Positions 7,983 through 15,008 of a stretch of DNA of 33,329 nucleotides are shown piece by piece; within the stretch, counting starts at the first letter, position 1; each line of letters starts with the position of its first letter. A model generated the notes under the pieces. The model saw only the letters and a list, made by a program, of their open reading frames with translations. It was not told the origin of the DNA and did no database searches. The translations under genes were made by a program, and so were the position numbers. Source of the stretch: Novosphingobium sp. (GTDB lineage: Bacteria; Pseudomonadota; Alphaproteobacteria; Sphingomonadales; Sphingomonadaceae); the NCBI GenBank assembly GCA_030697365.1, contig JAUYQH010000069.1, positions 1-33,329 of the forward strand, read 5' to 3'.

Positions 7983-9131
7983 ATGAAATTTTCGATCATC
8001 TACGAAGCGCAGATGGTGGACACCAGCCGCGCCAGCGAGCAGCGCACCTTCCACGAAATCGTCGAGCAGTCGCTGCTTGCCGAAAAGATGGGCTTCGACT
8101 GTATCTGGGCGGTCGAGCACACCGCGCTGACCCAGTACGCCCACATGTCCGCGCCCGAGACCGTGCTGGCGTTCATCGCCGGTGCGACCAGCCGCATCCA
8201 CGTGGGCCACGGCGTGGTCTGCCTGCCGCCGGCGATGAACCACCCGGTCAAGGTCGCCGAGCGGATCGCCACGCTGGACATTCTGTCGAAGGGTCGCCTC
8301 CATTTCGGAATGGGTAAGGGCGGCACCCAGCAGGAAGCGGGAACGTTTGGCTACGATCTCAACGAATTGCAGCCGATGATCGACGAATCGATGTACCTGA
8401 TCCCCAAGATAATGGTCCAGGACGAGATCGAGCACGACGGCACCTACATCAAGATCCCGCGCCGTCCGATCCACCCCAAGCCCTACCAGGACCCGCACCC
8501 ACCGCTGTACATGGCGTGCACCCGCGAGGCGACGCTGACCATGGCCGGCGCGCGCGGGATCGGCGCGCTGGTGCTCGGATTTTCCGGACCCGACGAAATC
8601 GCCAAGAAAAACGCGATTTACCGCGAGGCTTTTGCGACGCGCAAACCCGAGGATCAGGTCGGCTTCCGCCCCACCGAGCACCTCGCTGCGCTGTGCGCCG
8701 CGACCGTGCTCGAGGATCGCGAAAAGGCGCGCAAGATCGGCTTGCGTGGGCAGCGCTTCTTCGCCGAATCGATCGCCCACTGGTATCAGGGCGGCCCCAA
8801 GCCGACAGTCGATGAAAGCTTGTCCGCCGAGGCCCAACTGGCGATTCTCGAAGTGGAGAAGCAAGCGACCGTCGCCTACCTGTCCGAGGAACACATCCCG
8901 ATCGGCGATGAGCACACCTCGAATTACACCGTCGCGCAGGATGCCTACGGCAACCCCGAGGACTGCATCCGCTACGTCCAGCGGTTGTTCGATTCGGGCG
9001 CAGACGAGATTCTGTTCCTGTTCCAGATGGGCGGCATCCCACACGAGGCGATCATGGAAACGATCCGCAACATTGGCGAGAAGGTCATCCCGCACTTTCG
9101 CGGGCTGGAACTGGCGCAAGCCGCCGAATAG
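7983..9131 (+). CDS. LLM class flavin-dependent oxidoreductase
   Basis: A 382-residue luciferase-like monooxygenase. Family marks are the N-terminal barrel strand MKFSIIYEAQM, the LAEKMGFDCIWAVEHTA segment, the VGHGVVCLPP strand, HPVKVAERIATLDILSKGR and GKGGTQQE. Members use reduced FMN, supplied by a separate reductase, and oxygen to hydroxylate or to carry out Baeyer-Villiger-like insertion; some are F420-dependent, but that cofactor is not indicated here. AAAGGATC stands 7-14 bases before the ATG as a ribosome-binding site. The 89-bp gap before it means it may have its own promoter. With the ketone-forming enzymes upstream, it is a good candidate for the oxygenation step. The nature of the oxygenation is inferred. 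Confidence 0.9.
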   Translation: MKFSIIYEAQMVDTSRASEQRTFHEIVEQSLLAEKMGFDCIWAVEHTALTQYAHMSAPETVLAFIAGATSRIHVGHGVVCLPPAMNHPVKVAERIATLDILSKGRLHFGMGKGGTQQEAGTFGYDLNELQPMIDESMYLIPKIMVQDEIEHDGTYIKIPRRPIHPKPYQDPHPPLYMACTREATLTMAGARGIGALVLGFSGPDEIAKKNAIYREAFATRKPEDQVGFRPTEHLAALCAATVLEDREKARKIGLRGQRFFAESIAHWYQGGPKPTVDESLSAEAQLAILEVEKQATVAYLSEEHIPIGDEHTSNYTVAQDAYGNPEDCIRYVQRLFDSGADEILFLFQMGGIPHEAIMETIRNIGEKVIPHFRGLELAQAAE

Positions 9132-9132
9132 C

Positions 9133-9486
9133 TTGATCGGGCCCGAGCCTTTGGTCCAAGTGATCGACGAGATCGTCGCGGCGCCGGGCGCGGGCCGGGC
9201 GCTGCTCGACGATTATCTCGCGCGCTACGCGCCAGGCGCGCGGGCGCGCGGGATGGTGCTCGAGCAAGTGCTGGTCGCCCCGCCGGTGTGGCTCGACGAC
9301 CAGTCGAACACGCTGACGATCCGCTGGTCGCTGGCGAACGCCGGCGCGTGGTGGGGGATGCGCGCGGTGAGCGGCGCCGACTCCGCGGTCGCCGCTTGGT
9401 GGGCCGAGGTCGATGCGCGCGCGATCAGCCGCCGGCGCTCGTTCGCGACCGCCCCCGAGGCCATCGTCAGGCTGTGCGATGTTTAG
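9133..9486 (+). CDS. Small protein of unknown function in catabolic cluster
   Basis: A 117-residue protein that I do not recognise. The frame has no ATG near its beginning that fits. TTG 9133 lies one base after the monooxygenase stop and is the most likely start; TTG 9151 and GTG 9160 are alternatives. The N-terminal third is helical (DEIVAAPGAGRALLDDYLARY). Then comes a beta strand (MVLEQVLVAPPVWL) and a Trp-rich part with AWWGMRA and AAWWAEVDARAI. The length and the alternation could fit a single ferredoxin-like alpha+beta barrel domain, like its neighbour, but no signature residue proves it. The stop overlaps the next gene's ATG by eight bases, so both are probably made together. Confidence 0.7.
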   Translation: MIGPEPLVQVIDEIVAAPGAGRALLDDYLARYAPGARARGMVLEQVLVAPPVWLDDQSNTLTIRWSLANAGAWWGMRAVSGADSAVAAWWAEVDARAISRRRSFATAPEAIVRLCDV

Positions 9487-10114
9487 GCTGACCCAGCTGG
9501 TCACGCTGGCCGATCGGGCGGCGCGCGACGATCTCGCCGCGGCCTTGCGGGCGGTAGGGCGACGGGCGCGCTCGCTGCTGGTCGAGCCCACGCTCGAAGG
9601 CAGCTTCAACGGCGGAGACCTGCTTGTCCACGCCTCCTTCAATGCGGCCGGCGATCGCGCCGCATTCGAGCTGGAAGCGCAAGCGCTGCTCGGCAGACCC
9701 GCGACAGCGTCGATCGACAGCGTCTCGTATTCGAGTGAGGCCGACGGGCGCGAGCCCGGCTTGCGCGACGGCATTTATCGCGTGCTCCTGCTCAGCATCG
9801 AGCCCGGAACCGATCGGGATACCGTTGCGCGCTTCGAGGCCGAGCTGCTGGCGATGCCGCGCCATATCGCCGCGATCCGCAACTGGCGGCTGAGCCGGGT
9901 CGAGCAGGCTGCCGGCGCGCGCGCCTGGACACACGTTTGGGAGCAGGAATTCGCCGACGCGGGCGGGCTGCTCGATGCGTACATGCTCCATCCCTATCAT
10001 TGGGCGCATATCGACCGCTGGTTCGATCCCGAGTGCCCCGAGCGGATCGTCGACGCCCGGCTGTGCCACAGCTTCTGCCGGGTCGATCGCAGTGCAATCT
10101 CAAGCGGCGGCTAG
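9479..10114 (+). CDS. Dabb family (dimeric alpha-beta barrel) protein
   Basis: A 211-residue protein with two related halves. The C-terminal half ends in the pattern WTHVWEQEFADAGGLLDAYMLHPYHW..., which matches the Dabb (stress-responsive A/B barrel) family: a core strand, a helix with LxxYxxHPxH, and a closing strand. The N-terminal half (FRLTQLVTLADRA... to LVHASFN) looks like a second, more diverged ferredoxin-like unit, so the chain may form a barrel by itself. Such proteins act as small cyclases, isomerases or decarboxylation helpers, or only bind a ligand. The ATG at 9479 overlaps the preceding gene. It converges with the flavoprotein on the other strand, and the two 3' ends overlap by 15 bases. 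The role in the pathway is unknown. Confidence 0.75.
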   Translation: MFRLTQLVTLADRAARDDLAAALRAVGRRARSLLVEPTLEGSFNGGDLLVHASFNAAGDRAAFELEAQALLGRPATASIDSVSYSSEADGREPGLRDGIYRVLLLSIEPGTDRDTVARFEAELLAMPRHIAAIRNWRLSRVEQAAGARAWTHVWEQEFADAGGLLDAYMLHPYHWAHIDRWFDPECPERIVDARLCHSFCRVDRSAISSGG

Positions 10115-12220
10115 CTTTCGCGCCGCGTCCGCGCCGCCGCGGATCGCGCCCTCGATGTAGGTTACGCCGAGGCAGTCTCCGACGGTCTCGACGCGGAATC
10201 CCTCGGTCTTCAGCCGATCGGCGAGCGAAGTATCGCCGGTCGCGCCCATCGCGACGATCACGTGGTCGGCGTGCAGTGAGTGCGCTTTGCCCTCCGAATC
10301 GACGAAATTCACTGCCCCGGCCGTGATCGCGATGTCGCTGACTCCGCCATGCAGGCCCACGCCGTGGTCGCGAAGTTCGCTTAGCAGCCGCATCCGGCGG
10401 ACCAGCGTAAGCCCCTTGCCGAGGCGCGACGCGGGCTCGATCACCGTGACTTCGCGCTGGCGCTCGATCAGGAACTCGGCCAGTTCGACCCCAACCAGCT
10501 CGCCGCCGACGATGACGATCCGGCGGCCCAGCGGCATCCACGCCTTGCTCGCGGCGCGCACCGTGTCGATGTTGCCGGTGAGGCCGGTGAGCGCGCCGAG
10601 CCGCAGCGCCGTTCGCGTCGCGAACCCGGTCTTGCGCTTGACCTCGGCGGTCAGTTGGCCGCTCAGCATCGCGCGGAAATCGTCGCCGCTGAGCACGTGC
10701 GGCAGCTCGCCACCGGGGATCGCCGGCATCGCGCGTACCGCGCCGGTGGCGACGACCACCGCGTCCGGCGCGAGATCGCGCAGCGTCTCGATGGTGGCCT
10801 CGCTCGACAGGCGCACATCGACGCCCGACCGCTCGATCCGGCGGGTCAGCCATTCGAGCAATTGCTGGTTGGGCGGATAGGCGAGGCCCGCGAAGCGCAG
10901 CGTGCCGCCCAGCATTTCCGATCGTTCGAGCAGGACCACGCTGTGGCCGGCAGCGTCGAGCCGGCACGCCGCCTCGATCCCGCCGGGGCCGCCGCCGATC
11001 ACAACATAGCGCTTGCCGCCGGCCGGCGCCTGGCTCGGGCGCTCGCACTCGAACCCGGTCTCGGGATTGACCGCGCATCGCAGCGGTTCGCGGACATAGG
11101 CGGTGCTGACGCAAGTGTAGCAATATATGCACGGGCGGATGTCGCGGGCGCGGCCTTCGACGAGCTTGCGCGGCAAGTGTGGGTCAGCAAGCAGCTTGCG
11201 CCCCATCGCCAGAAAGTCGTAGCGGCCCTCGTCGATGTGACGGTCGGCGGCCTCGGGTTCGATCCGCCCCGAGGCGATTACGGGGATGCTGACGGCCGCC
11301 TTGATCGCGCTGGCGGCTTCGAGGTTGGTCTCGGGATCGTGCGGAATGTTCGAGGCCGAATGGAGCTTGCCGATCGAAGTGTTGTGATAGGCGGTGACGG
11401 TAATCGCATCGACCCCCGCGGCCTCGACGATCCTGGCGCTCGCGATGGCGTCGGCGAGCGTGATTCCGCCCTCGCGCCCGATCTCGCGCGAATCGAGCTT
11501 GATCCACACCGGAAATTCGGGCCCCACCGCAGCGCGCACCGCGACAATCACCTCGAGCGGGAAGCGCATCCGATTCTCGAGGCTTCCGCCGTATTCATCG
11601 GTGCGGCTATTGCCGCGCGGCGAGATGAACGACGAGATCAGGTAGCCATGACCGCCGTGGATCTCGATGGCGTCGAACCCGGCCGCCTTCGCGCGTCCTG
11701 CCGCGGCTCCGAACTGCGCGACGGCGCAGGCGATGTCGGCGCGATCGACTACGCGCAACTTGGGCGAAGGGCCGCCAGCGAACGCCGCCAGCTCTTCCGG
11801 CAGAAAATAATCGACGAAATCGCCCGGTTGCGCAGTGGGAATCGAGGAAACCCACAATTCTTCGCCGAATGCGTCGCCCGAGAAGCCCGCGACGATCCCG
11901 CCGTGGTGCAGTTGCGCCGCGATCCGGCTTCCATTGGCATGAACTGCATCGGTCAGGCGCTTGAGCCCAGGCAGAAATTTGTCATCCGAGATTGCGGTCT
12001 GGTTGGGCTGGACCGCGCCCGTCGGCCATGCGACCCCGGTTACCCCCAAGATGATGAGCGCTGCGCCCCCCGCCGCCTGCTCGGCATGATATGCGATCAG
12101 CCGGTCGCCGACGGTGCCGTCGTCGTTTGATAGGCTAACCCCCATCGCGGTGACCAAGATGCGGTTATTCAGCCCAAGCGAACCAATCCGTCCGGGCGAA
12201 AGCAGGTGCGAGGTGGACAT
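10100..12220 (-). CDS. Old yellow enzyme / 2,4-dienoyl-CoA reductase-like oxidoreductase
   Basis: About 706 residues with three parts. The N-terminal FMN TIM barrel carries the Old Yellow Enzyme signature around His188 and His191 (IEIHGGHGYL), followed by SPRGNSRTDEYGGS. Next is an iron-sulfur Cys motif, CIYCYTC with a fourth Cys in RCAVNPETG, as in 2,4-dienoyl-CoA reductase and trimethylamine dehydrogenase. The C-terminal FAD/NAD module has VVIGGGPGGIEAA and VIVGGELVGVELAE loops. It should reduce an activated C=C bond using NAD(P)H. I start it at ATG 12220 (MSTSHLLSPGRIG), because the family begins with the barrel strand; ATG 12229 is close, and the frame is open to 12274 with a non-family leader. 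It stands alone on the - strand and faces the + strand cluster. Confidence 0.88.
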   Translation of the reverse strand: MSTSHLLSPGRIGSLGLNNRILVTAMGVSLSNDDGTVGDRLIAYHAEQAAGGAALIILGVTGVAWPTGAVQPNQTAISDDKFLPGLKRLTDAVHANGSRIAAQLHHGGIVAGFSGDAFGEELWVSSIPTAQPGDFVDYFLPEELAAFAGGPSPKLRVVDRADIACAVAQFGAAAGRAKAAGFDAIEIHGGHGYLISSFISPRGNSRTDEYGGSLENRMRFPLEVIVAVRAAVGPEFPVWIKLDSREIGREGGITLADAIASARIVEAAGVDAITVTAYHNTSIGKLHSASNIPHDPETNLEAASAIKAAVSIPVIASGRIEPEAADRHIDEGRYDFLAMGRKLLADPHLPRKLVEGRARDIRPCIYCYTCVSTAYVREPLRCAVNPETGFECERPSQAPAGGKRYVVIGGGPGGIEAACRLDAAGHSVVLLERSEMLGGTLRFAGLAYPPNQQLLEWLTRRIERSGVDVRLSSEATIETLRDLAPDAVVVATGAVRAMPAIPGGELPHVLSGDDFRAMLSGQLTAEVKRKTGFATRTALRLGALTGLTGNIDTVRAASKAWMPLGRRIVIVGGELVGVELAEFLIERQREVTVIEPASRLGKGLTLVRRMRLLSELRDHGVGLHGGVSDIAITAGAVNFVDSEGKAHSLHADHVIVAMGATGDTSLADRLKTEGFRVETVGDCLGVTYIEGAIRGGADAARKLAAA

Positions 12221-12227
12221 TCGACTC

Positions 12228-12256
12228 ATTTTGTTGATTGCGTAAAAAATGTCAAT
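12228..12256 (-). promoter_or_regulatory. Promoter/operator-like element before flavoprotein gene
   Basis: On the - strand ATTGACATTTTTTACGCAATC and what follows holds a good -35 hexamer (TTGACA, 12255-12250) directly upstream of the flavoprotein start. The -10 at 17-bp spacing is poor (AAAATG) and would touch the start codon. A closely similar element stands at 12521-12549 on the + strand. The two share ATTGACATTTTT, then CGCA and TCAA, so this may be a regulator site rather than, or as well as, a promoter. Confidence 0.35.
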
Positions 12257-12274
12257 AGTTCCTACGCAGATCAA

Positions 12275-12585
12275 AGTTAATTTTCGCTAAACGACAAGGA
12301 ATGCGTGCGTCAATGCCAGGTTCTGTGCAACCGCTTGATGCCGTTCGCTTGTCGGCCTGCACAACGGAGATGACACCGACAGCCTGGGGTACCGAACTCA
12401 GCTACGGACCCGCTAGGAGATTGCCTGATTGCGAGTTTGGCCACAACTCGACGCTGGTTAATCCCGCTGTGAGTGGGCCTGTTCAGAACCGACTGCGACA
12501 AATTTCCAATCCGGCGGCAAATTGACATTTTTCGCATCAAGCACAATTTCAATGATGGGCGGACTTCACTCAGTTCTCCCTACGT
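12275..12585. other. Non-coding stretch between flavoprotein and integrase
   Basis: About 310 bases with no convincing gene. The two short open frames (12301-12525 + and 12310-12552 -) overlap each other and have no recognisable protein features or ribosome-binding site. The base composition is lower in GC than in the genes on either side. It holds the second TTGACATTTTT element near its right end. It probably represents intergenic DNA at the inner edge of the integrase module, or the remnant of a lost gene. Confidence 0.5.
12521..12549 (+). promoter_or_regulatory. Second copy of TTGACATTTTT element
   Basis: The + strand reads ATTGACATTTTTCGCATCAA, then GCACAAT. It resembles the element at 12256-12228 on the - strand: 12 identical bases, then CGCA, TCAA and CAxAAT in the same order with small indels. 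TTGA and TCAA bracket both. Nothing that it could drive follows on the + strand, since the integrase lies in the opposite direction. Either a shared regulator binds both, or this is the promoter of a gene lost during rearrangement. Confidence 0.3.
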
Positions 12586-14001
12586 CTAGGCCGCGGCATT
12601 TGCCGGAGCGTCGTCGTTTCGCCTGAGGAGTCCGGCAACGGCTTCGCGCAACATTTCGACACCAGAATCGGCCTTGCCGAGCCGCCTTTTCAAGGTCTGG
12701 AGGAGCTTGCGATCATCGAACGAAAGCGATCCGAGCGTCTGCGGGGCAAGGGCAGCGGCGATCTTGCGGCTGACACGATTGGCCGCCTTGCGAGCAGGTT
12801 CGTGCTGAATATGCGCATAAATCGCGGTCGACAGCGGATTGGCGTGACCGAGGATGGCGCCAGTCAGGGCCATCGCCTCGCCTGTCGAGATTGCCATCGA
12901 GCCGATTGTGTGGCGCAACGTGTGGGGTGTCACGCCCGGCAACTCGGCCTTCTTCACCGCCTGCGCCCACGGCGTCTTGGTGCCTTGAAAGTAGCCTTCG
13001 CCGCTGTCGGCCGGGAAGACGAATTCAGAGTCCTCGGTGCGCTGGATCTGCATGAGCAGGGTGAGGGCGGCGGTACCAAGCGGCCACATCGACCGCCCGG
13101 TCTTGCTGTCCTCGAGCATGAGCAGCCCGCGTTCGAAGTCGAGTTCGCTCCACTTGAGCGCGGCGATCTCGTTACGGCGGCAGCCGGTGAGGGCCCACAG
13201 GCGGGCGATGTTGGTCGCCTTGGGATTGGTACCTCCGGCTTCCAGTTCGTCCAGTGCCTGGCCGAGGCGGGCTACTTCCTCGAGCGTCAGGTAGCGCGTT
13301 TTGTGATTGTCGGTCTTGCGCACTGCCGCATACTGGCAGGGGTTCTCGATCACGATCTTGCTGCGCCTGGCAAAGCTAAAAACGGCCGAGAGGTCACTCA
13401 CCACCTTGCGAGACGCGCCTGGGCCGCCTTTCACGATGATTCGCTTGCGCGGGCCGACTTTCTCGTTCTTCGCGGTTTTGCCTGCGATCACATCGGCCGC
13501 GAAGCGCTCGATGTCGCCGCTCGTCACATCGCGGGCGCGGCGATTGCCGAGAAGGGGTATTACATGGTGACGGAGGCGGGCCATCGTGTAGGCCCTGGTC
13601 ATCGGCTTCATCGGCTCGCCGATCCGCTTGCCGCGCTGAACTATGCAGCCATGCTTCTCATAGAAATCTATCAGCTCGGACATGGTCATTTCGCGACGGC
13701 GGTTCGCGAGGTCGCCCGCGGGATCGGCGCCGGCGGCAGCGCTGCCAAGGATGGCCTTCGCCATCCGGCGTGCTTCTTCTGGAGTCAGAGGACCAAGCCG
13801 GCCGACCGTCTGGATTCGTTGCGGCGCGTTGCGGCCGCCGCCGCAAACCCGATACTTCGCGACGAATGTCTTGATCCCGGACGGCGCGATGCGAAGGCCA
13901 AACCCATGGAGGTCATCGTCCCAGATGTAGTACCGCTCGGCCGCGGGCCGAGCCGCATCGACCGTCCGCTTTGTCAGTGACAACCCACTTCGGGCTCGCA
14001 T
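12586..14001 (-). CDS. Tyrosine-type site-specific integrase
   Basis: A complete integrase of 471 residues of the P4 type. The N-terminal part (to about 95) is the arm-binding DUF4102-like domain (LTKRTVDAA ... DDDLHGFGLRIAPSG). The core-binding SAM-like domain follows (about 105-220). The catalytic domain holds Arg275 (TGCRRNEI), Lys300 (EDSKTG), His360 and Arg363 (HTLRH), His386 (LGHAN) and the nucleophile Tyr395 (STAIYAHI), so all catalytic residues are present and the protein is probably active. The C-terminal tail of about 75 residues is longer than in many relatives. AGGA stands about ten bases before the ATG. Its start faces a tRNA-Gly 3' fragment 155 bp away, the usual arrangement at the end of an integrative element. 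Confidence 0.93.
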   Translation of the reverse strand: MRARSGLSLTKRTVDAARPAAERYYIWDDDLHGFGLRIAPSGIKTFVAKYRVCGGGRNAPQRIQTVGRLGPLTPEEARRMAKAILGSAAAGADPAGDLANRRREMTMSELIDFYEKHGCIVQRGKRIGEPMKPMTRAYTMARLRHHVIPLLGNRRARDVTSGDIERFAADVIAGKTAKNEKVGPRKRIIVKGGPGASRKVVSDLSAVFSFARRSKIVIENPCQYAAVRKTDNHKTRYLTLEEVARLGQALDELEAGGTNPKATNIARLWALTGCRRNEIAALKWSELDFERGLLMLEDSKTGRSMWPLGTAALTLLMQIQRTEDSEFVFPADSGEGYFQGTKTPWAQAVKKAELPGVTPHTLRHTIGSMAISTGEAMALTGAILGHANPLSTAIYAHIQHEPARKAANRVSRKIAAALAPQTLGSLSFDDRKLLQTLKRRLGKADSGVEMLREAVAGLLRRNDDAPANAAA

Positions 14002-14015
14002 AGGTTGGGGTCCTC

Positions 14016-14047
14016 AGTATACCACCAGTATACCACCGAAGGGTGGT
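14016..14047. repeat. Tandem direct repeats and hairpin upstream of integrase
   Basis: AGTATACCACC occurs twice without a gap (14016-14026 and 14027-14037). The second copy runs into an inverted repeat, ACCACC-GAAG-GGTGGT (14032-14047). The block lies 15-46 bp upstream of the integrase start, between it and the tRNA fragment. Such short repeats are typical of integrase arm sites or of an autoregulatory operator. That role is inferred from position. Confidence 0.45.
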
Positions 14048-14149
14048 TTCGTGGCGTAGAGAAAGATGCCGCCGGCCCGATGCGAAGTCAATAAGATATT
14101 GTTTTCAATGTATAATAGAGTTGAATTGAATAGACTGGAGTAGGCCTCT

Positions 14150-14161
14150 GGCAATATTGCC
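14150..14161. repeat. Perfect palindrome at attachment-site junction
   Basis: GGCAATATTGCC is a perfect 12-bp palindrome. Its right half is the start of the tRNA-Gly-derived sequence at the anticodon (TTGCC). Tyrosine recombinases bind two inverted core sites around the crossover, so the palindrome is where strand exchange would be expected. Confidence 0.4.
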
Positions 14162-14201
14162 AAGGTTGGGGTCGAGGGTTCGAATCCCTTCGCCCGCTCC
14201 A
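14157..14201 (+). other. 3' half of tRNA-Gly(GCC): attachment site (attL/attR)
   Basis: From TTGCCAA (anticodon loop with GCC) through GGTTGGGG and the T-arm GAGGGTTCGAATCCC to CGCCCGCTCCA, this matches the 3' half of an alphaproteobacterial tRNA-Gly(GCC), including an encoded CCA. The acceptor strand CGCCCGC would pair with GCGGGCG, but neither that nor a D-arm is found upstream, so it is not a functional tRNA. Integration into a tRNA 3' end leaves just such a copy at the far end of the element. With the integrase on its left, the element should extend leftward and the intact tRNA should lie beyond the left edge of the window. Confidence 0.75.
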
Positions 14202-14275
14202 GTTTTTCATAACACCTGAGAATTCCACGCTAGCGCCCAGCAGCAGCGTTTGACCGCAATCCACTGGAAACAAAC

Positions 14276-14938
14276 TTGTCCCCAATCGTCAACGGCAAGA
14301 GCCTTAAGCCCCGCTCGGGCGGGGCGCCCAAGCAGATTGTGGTGCTGCTCCACGGCTTCGGCTCCAGCGGGGCCGACATGATTGCGCTGGCGCCGCACTG
14401 GCAGGATGCGCTGCCCGACGCATTGTTCCTGGCGCCGCACGCGCCGCAGCGCTGCTCGATGATGGCGGCGGGATATCAGTGGTGGGGGCTGTCGGGGTTC
14501 GCGCCGGCGGCGCTCGCCGCTGGGGCAGCCTCGGCCGCGCCGGCGATCGACGCGTTCATCGACAGGAAGCTCGAGCAGTACGCGCTGACCGAGGCGGAGC
14601 TGGCGCTGGTCGGGTTCAGCCAGGGCACGATGATGGCGCTGCACATCGGACTGCGCCGCGCGCGCGCGGTCGCCGCGGTGGTCGGGTATTCGGGAACGCT
14701 GACCGGCGTGGCCGAACTGGCGCACAAGCAAATTGCCAAGCCGCCGGTGCTGCTGGTCCATGGAACCGCGGACCCGGTGGTTCCGATCGCCGCGCTGCAC
14801 ATGGCGGAGAGCGAGCTCAAGCGCCTCGGCGTGCCGGTCACCACCCACGTCTCGTTCGGCGTGGCGCACAGCGTCGATCCGGTGGGGCTCAGGCTGGGGC
14901 GTGATTTCATCGCCAAGGCTTTGCTCAAGCAGGCATAG
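14276..14938 (+). CDS. Phospholipase/carboxylesterase family hydrolase
   Basis: A 220-residue alpha/beta hydrolase of the small carboxylesterase (acyl-protein-thioesterase-like) family. HGFGSSGADM forms the oxyanion region, GFSQGTMMAL is the nucleophile elbow with Ser, HGTADPVVP gives the catalytic Asp, and GVAHSVD gives the His. The start is a TTG at 14276, with TGGAAA upstream; the family N-terminus (SPIVNGKSLKPRSGG) begins exactly there. It should cleave short or medium ester bonds in the cytoplasm. It is the first gene after the tRNA fragment and so the first backbone gene to the right of the proposed island. Its natural substrate is not indicated. Confidence 0.88.
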   Translation: MSPIVNGKSLKPRSGGAPKQIVVLLHGFGSSGADMIALAPHWQDALPDALFLAPHAPQRCSMMAAGYQWWGLSGFAPAALAAGAASAAPAIDAFIDRKLEQYALTEAELALVGFSQGTMMALHIGLRRARAVAAVVGYSGTLTGVAELAHKQIAKPPVLLVHGTADPVVPIAALHMAESELKRLGVPVTTHVSFGVAHSVDPVGLRLGRDFIAKALLKQA

Positions 14939-15008
14939 ATTGCGGGTTGCGCGCCCGCCCGCGCGCCGCCACTCCTTGCCAAAGCTTTCGATGGCGAGGG
15001 GATGGTAC

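Noticed and set aside
10655..12130. Long + strand frame of 491 codons
   Set aside because: It is antisense to the OYE-type flavoprotein, which has clear cofactor motifs.
12301..12552. Short frames on both strands between the OYE gene and the integrase
   Set aside because: They overlap each other, have no ribosome-binding site or recognisable domain, and look like chance frames in non-coding DNA.
14130..14201. A complete tRNA-Gly gene
   Set aside because: The 5' acceptor strand GCGGGCG and the D-arm are missing upstream of the anticodon, so only the 3' half is present.
14088..14285. Open frame on the - strand over the tRNA fragment (GRRDSNPRPQPWQ)
   Set aside because: This peptide is the well-known false translation of a tRNA T-arm and acceptor stem; the DNA is the tRNA-Gly 3' half.
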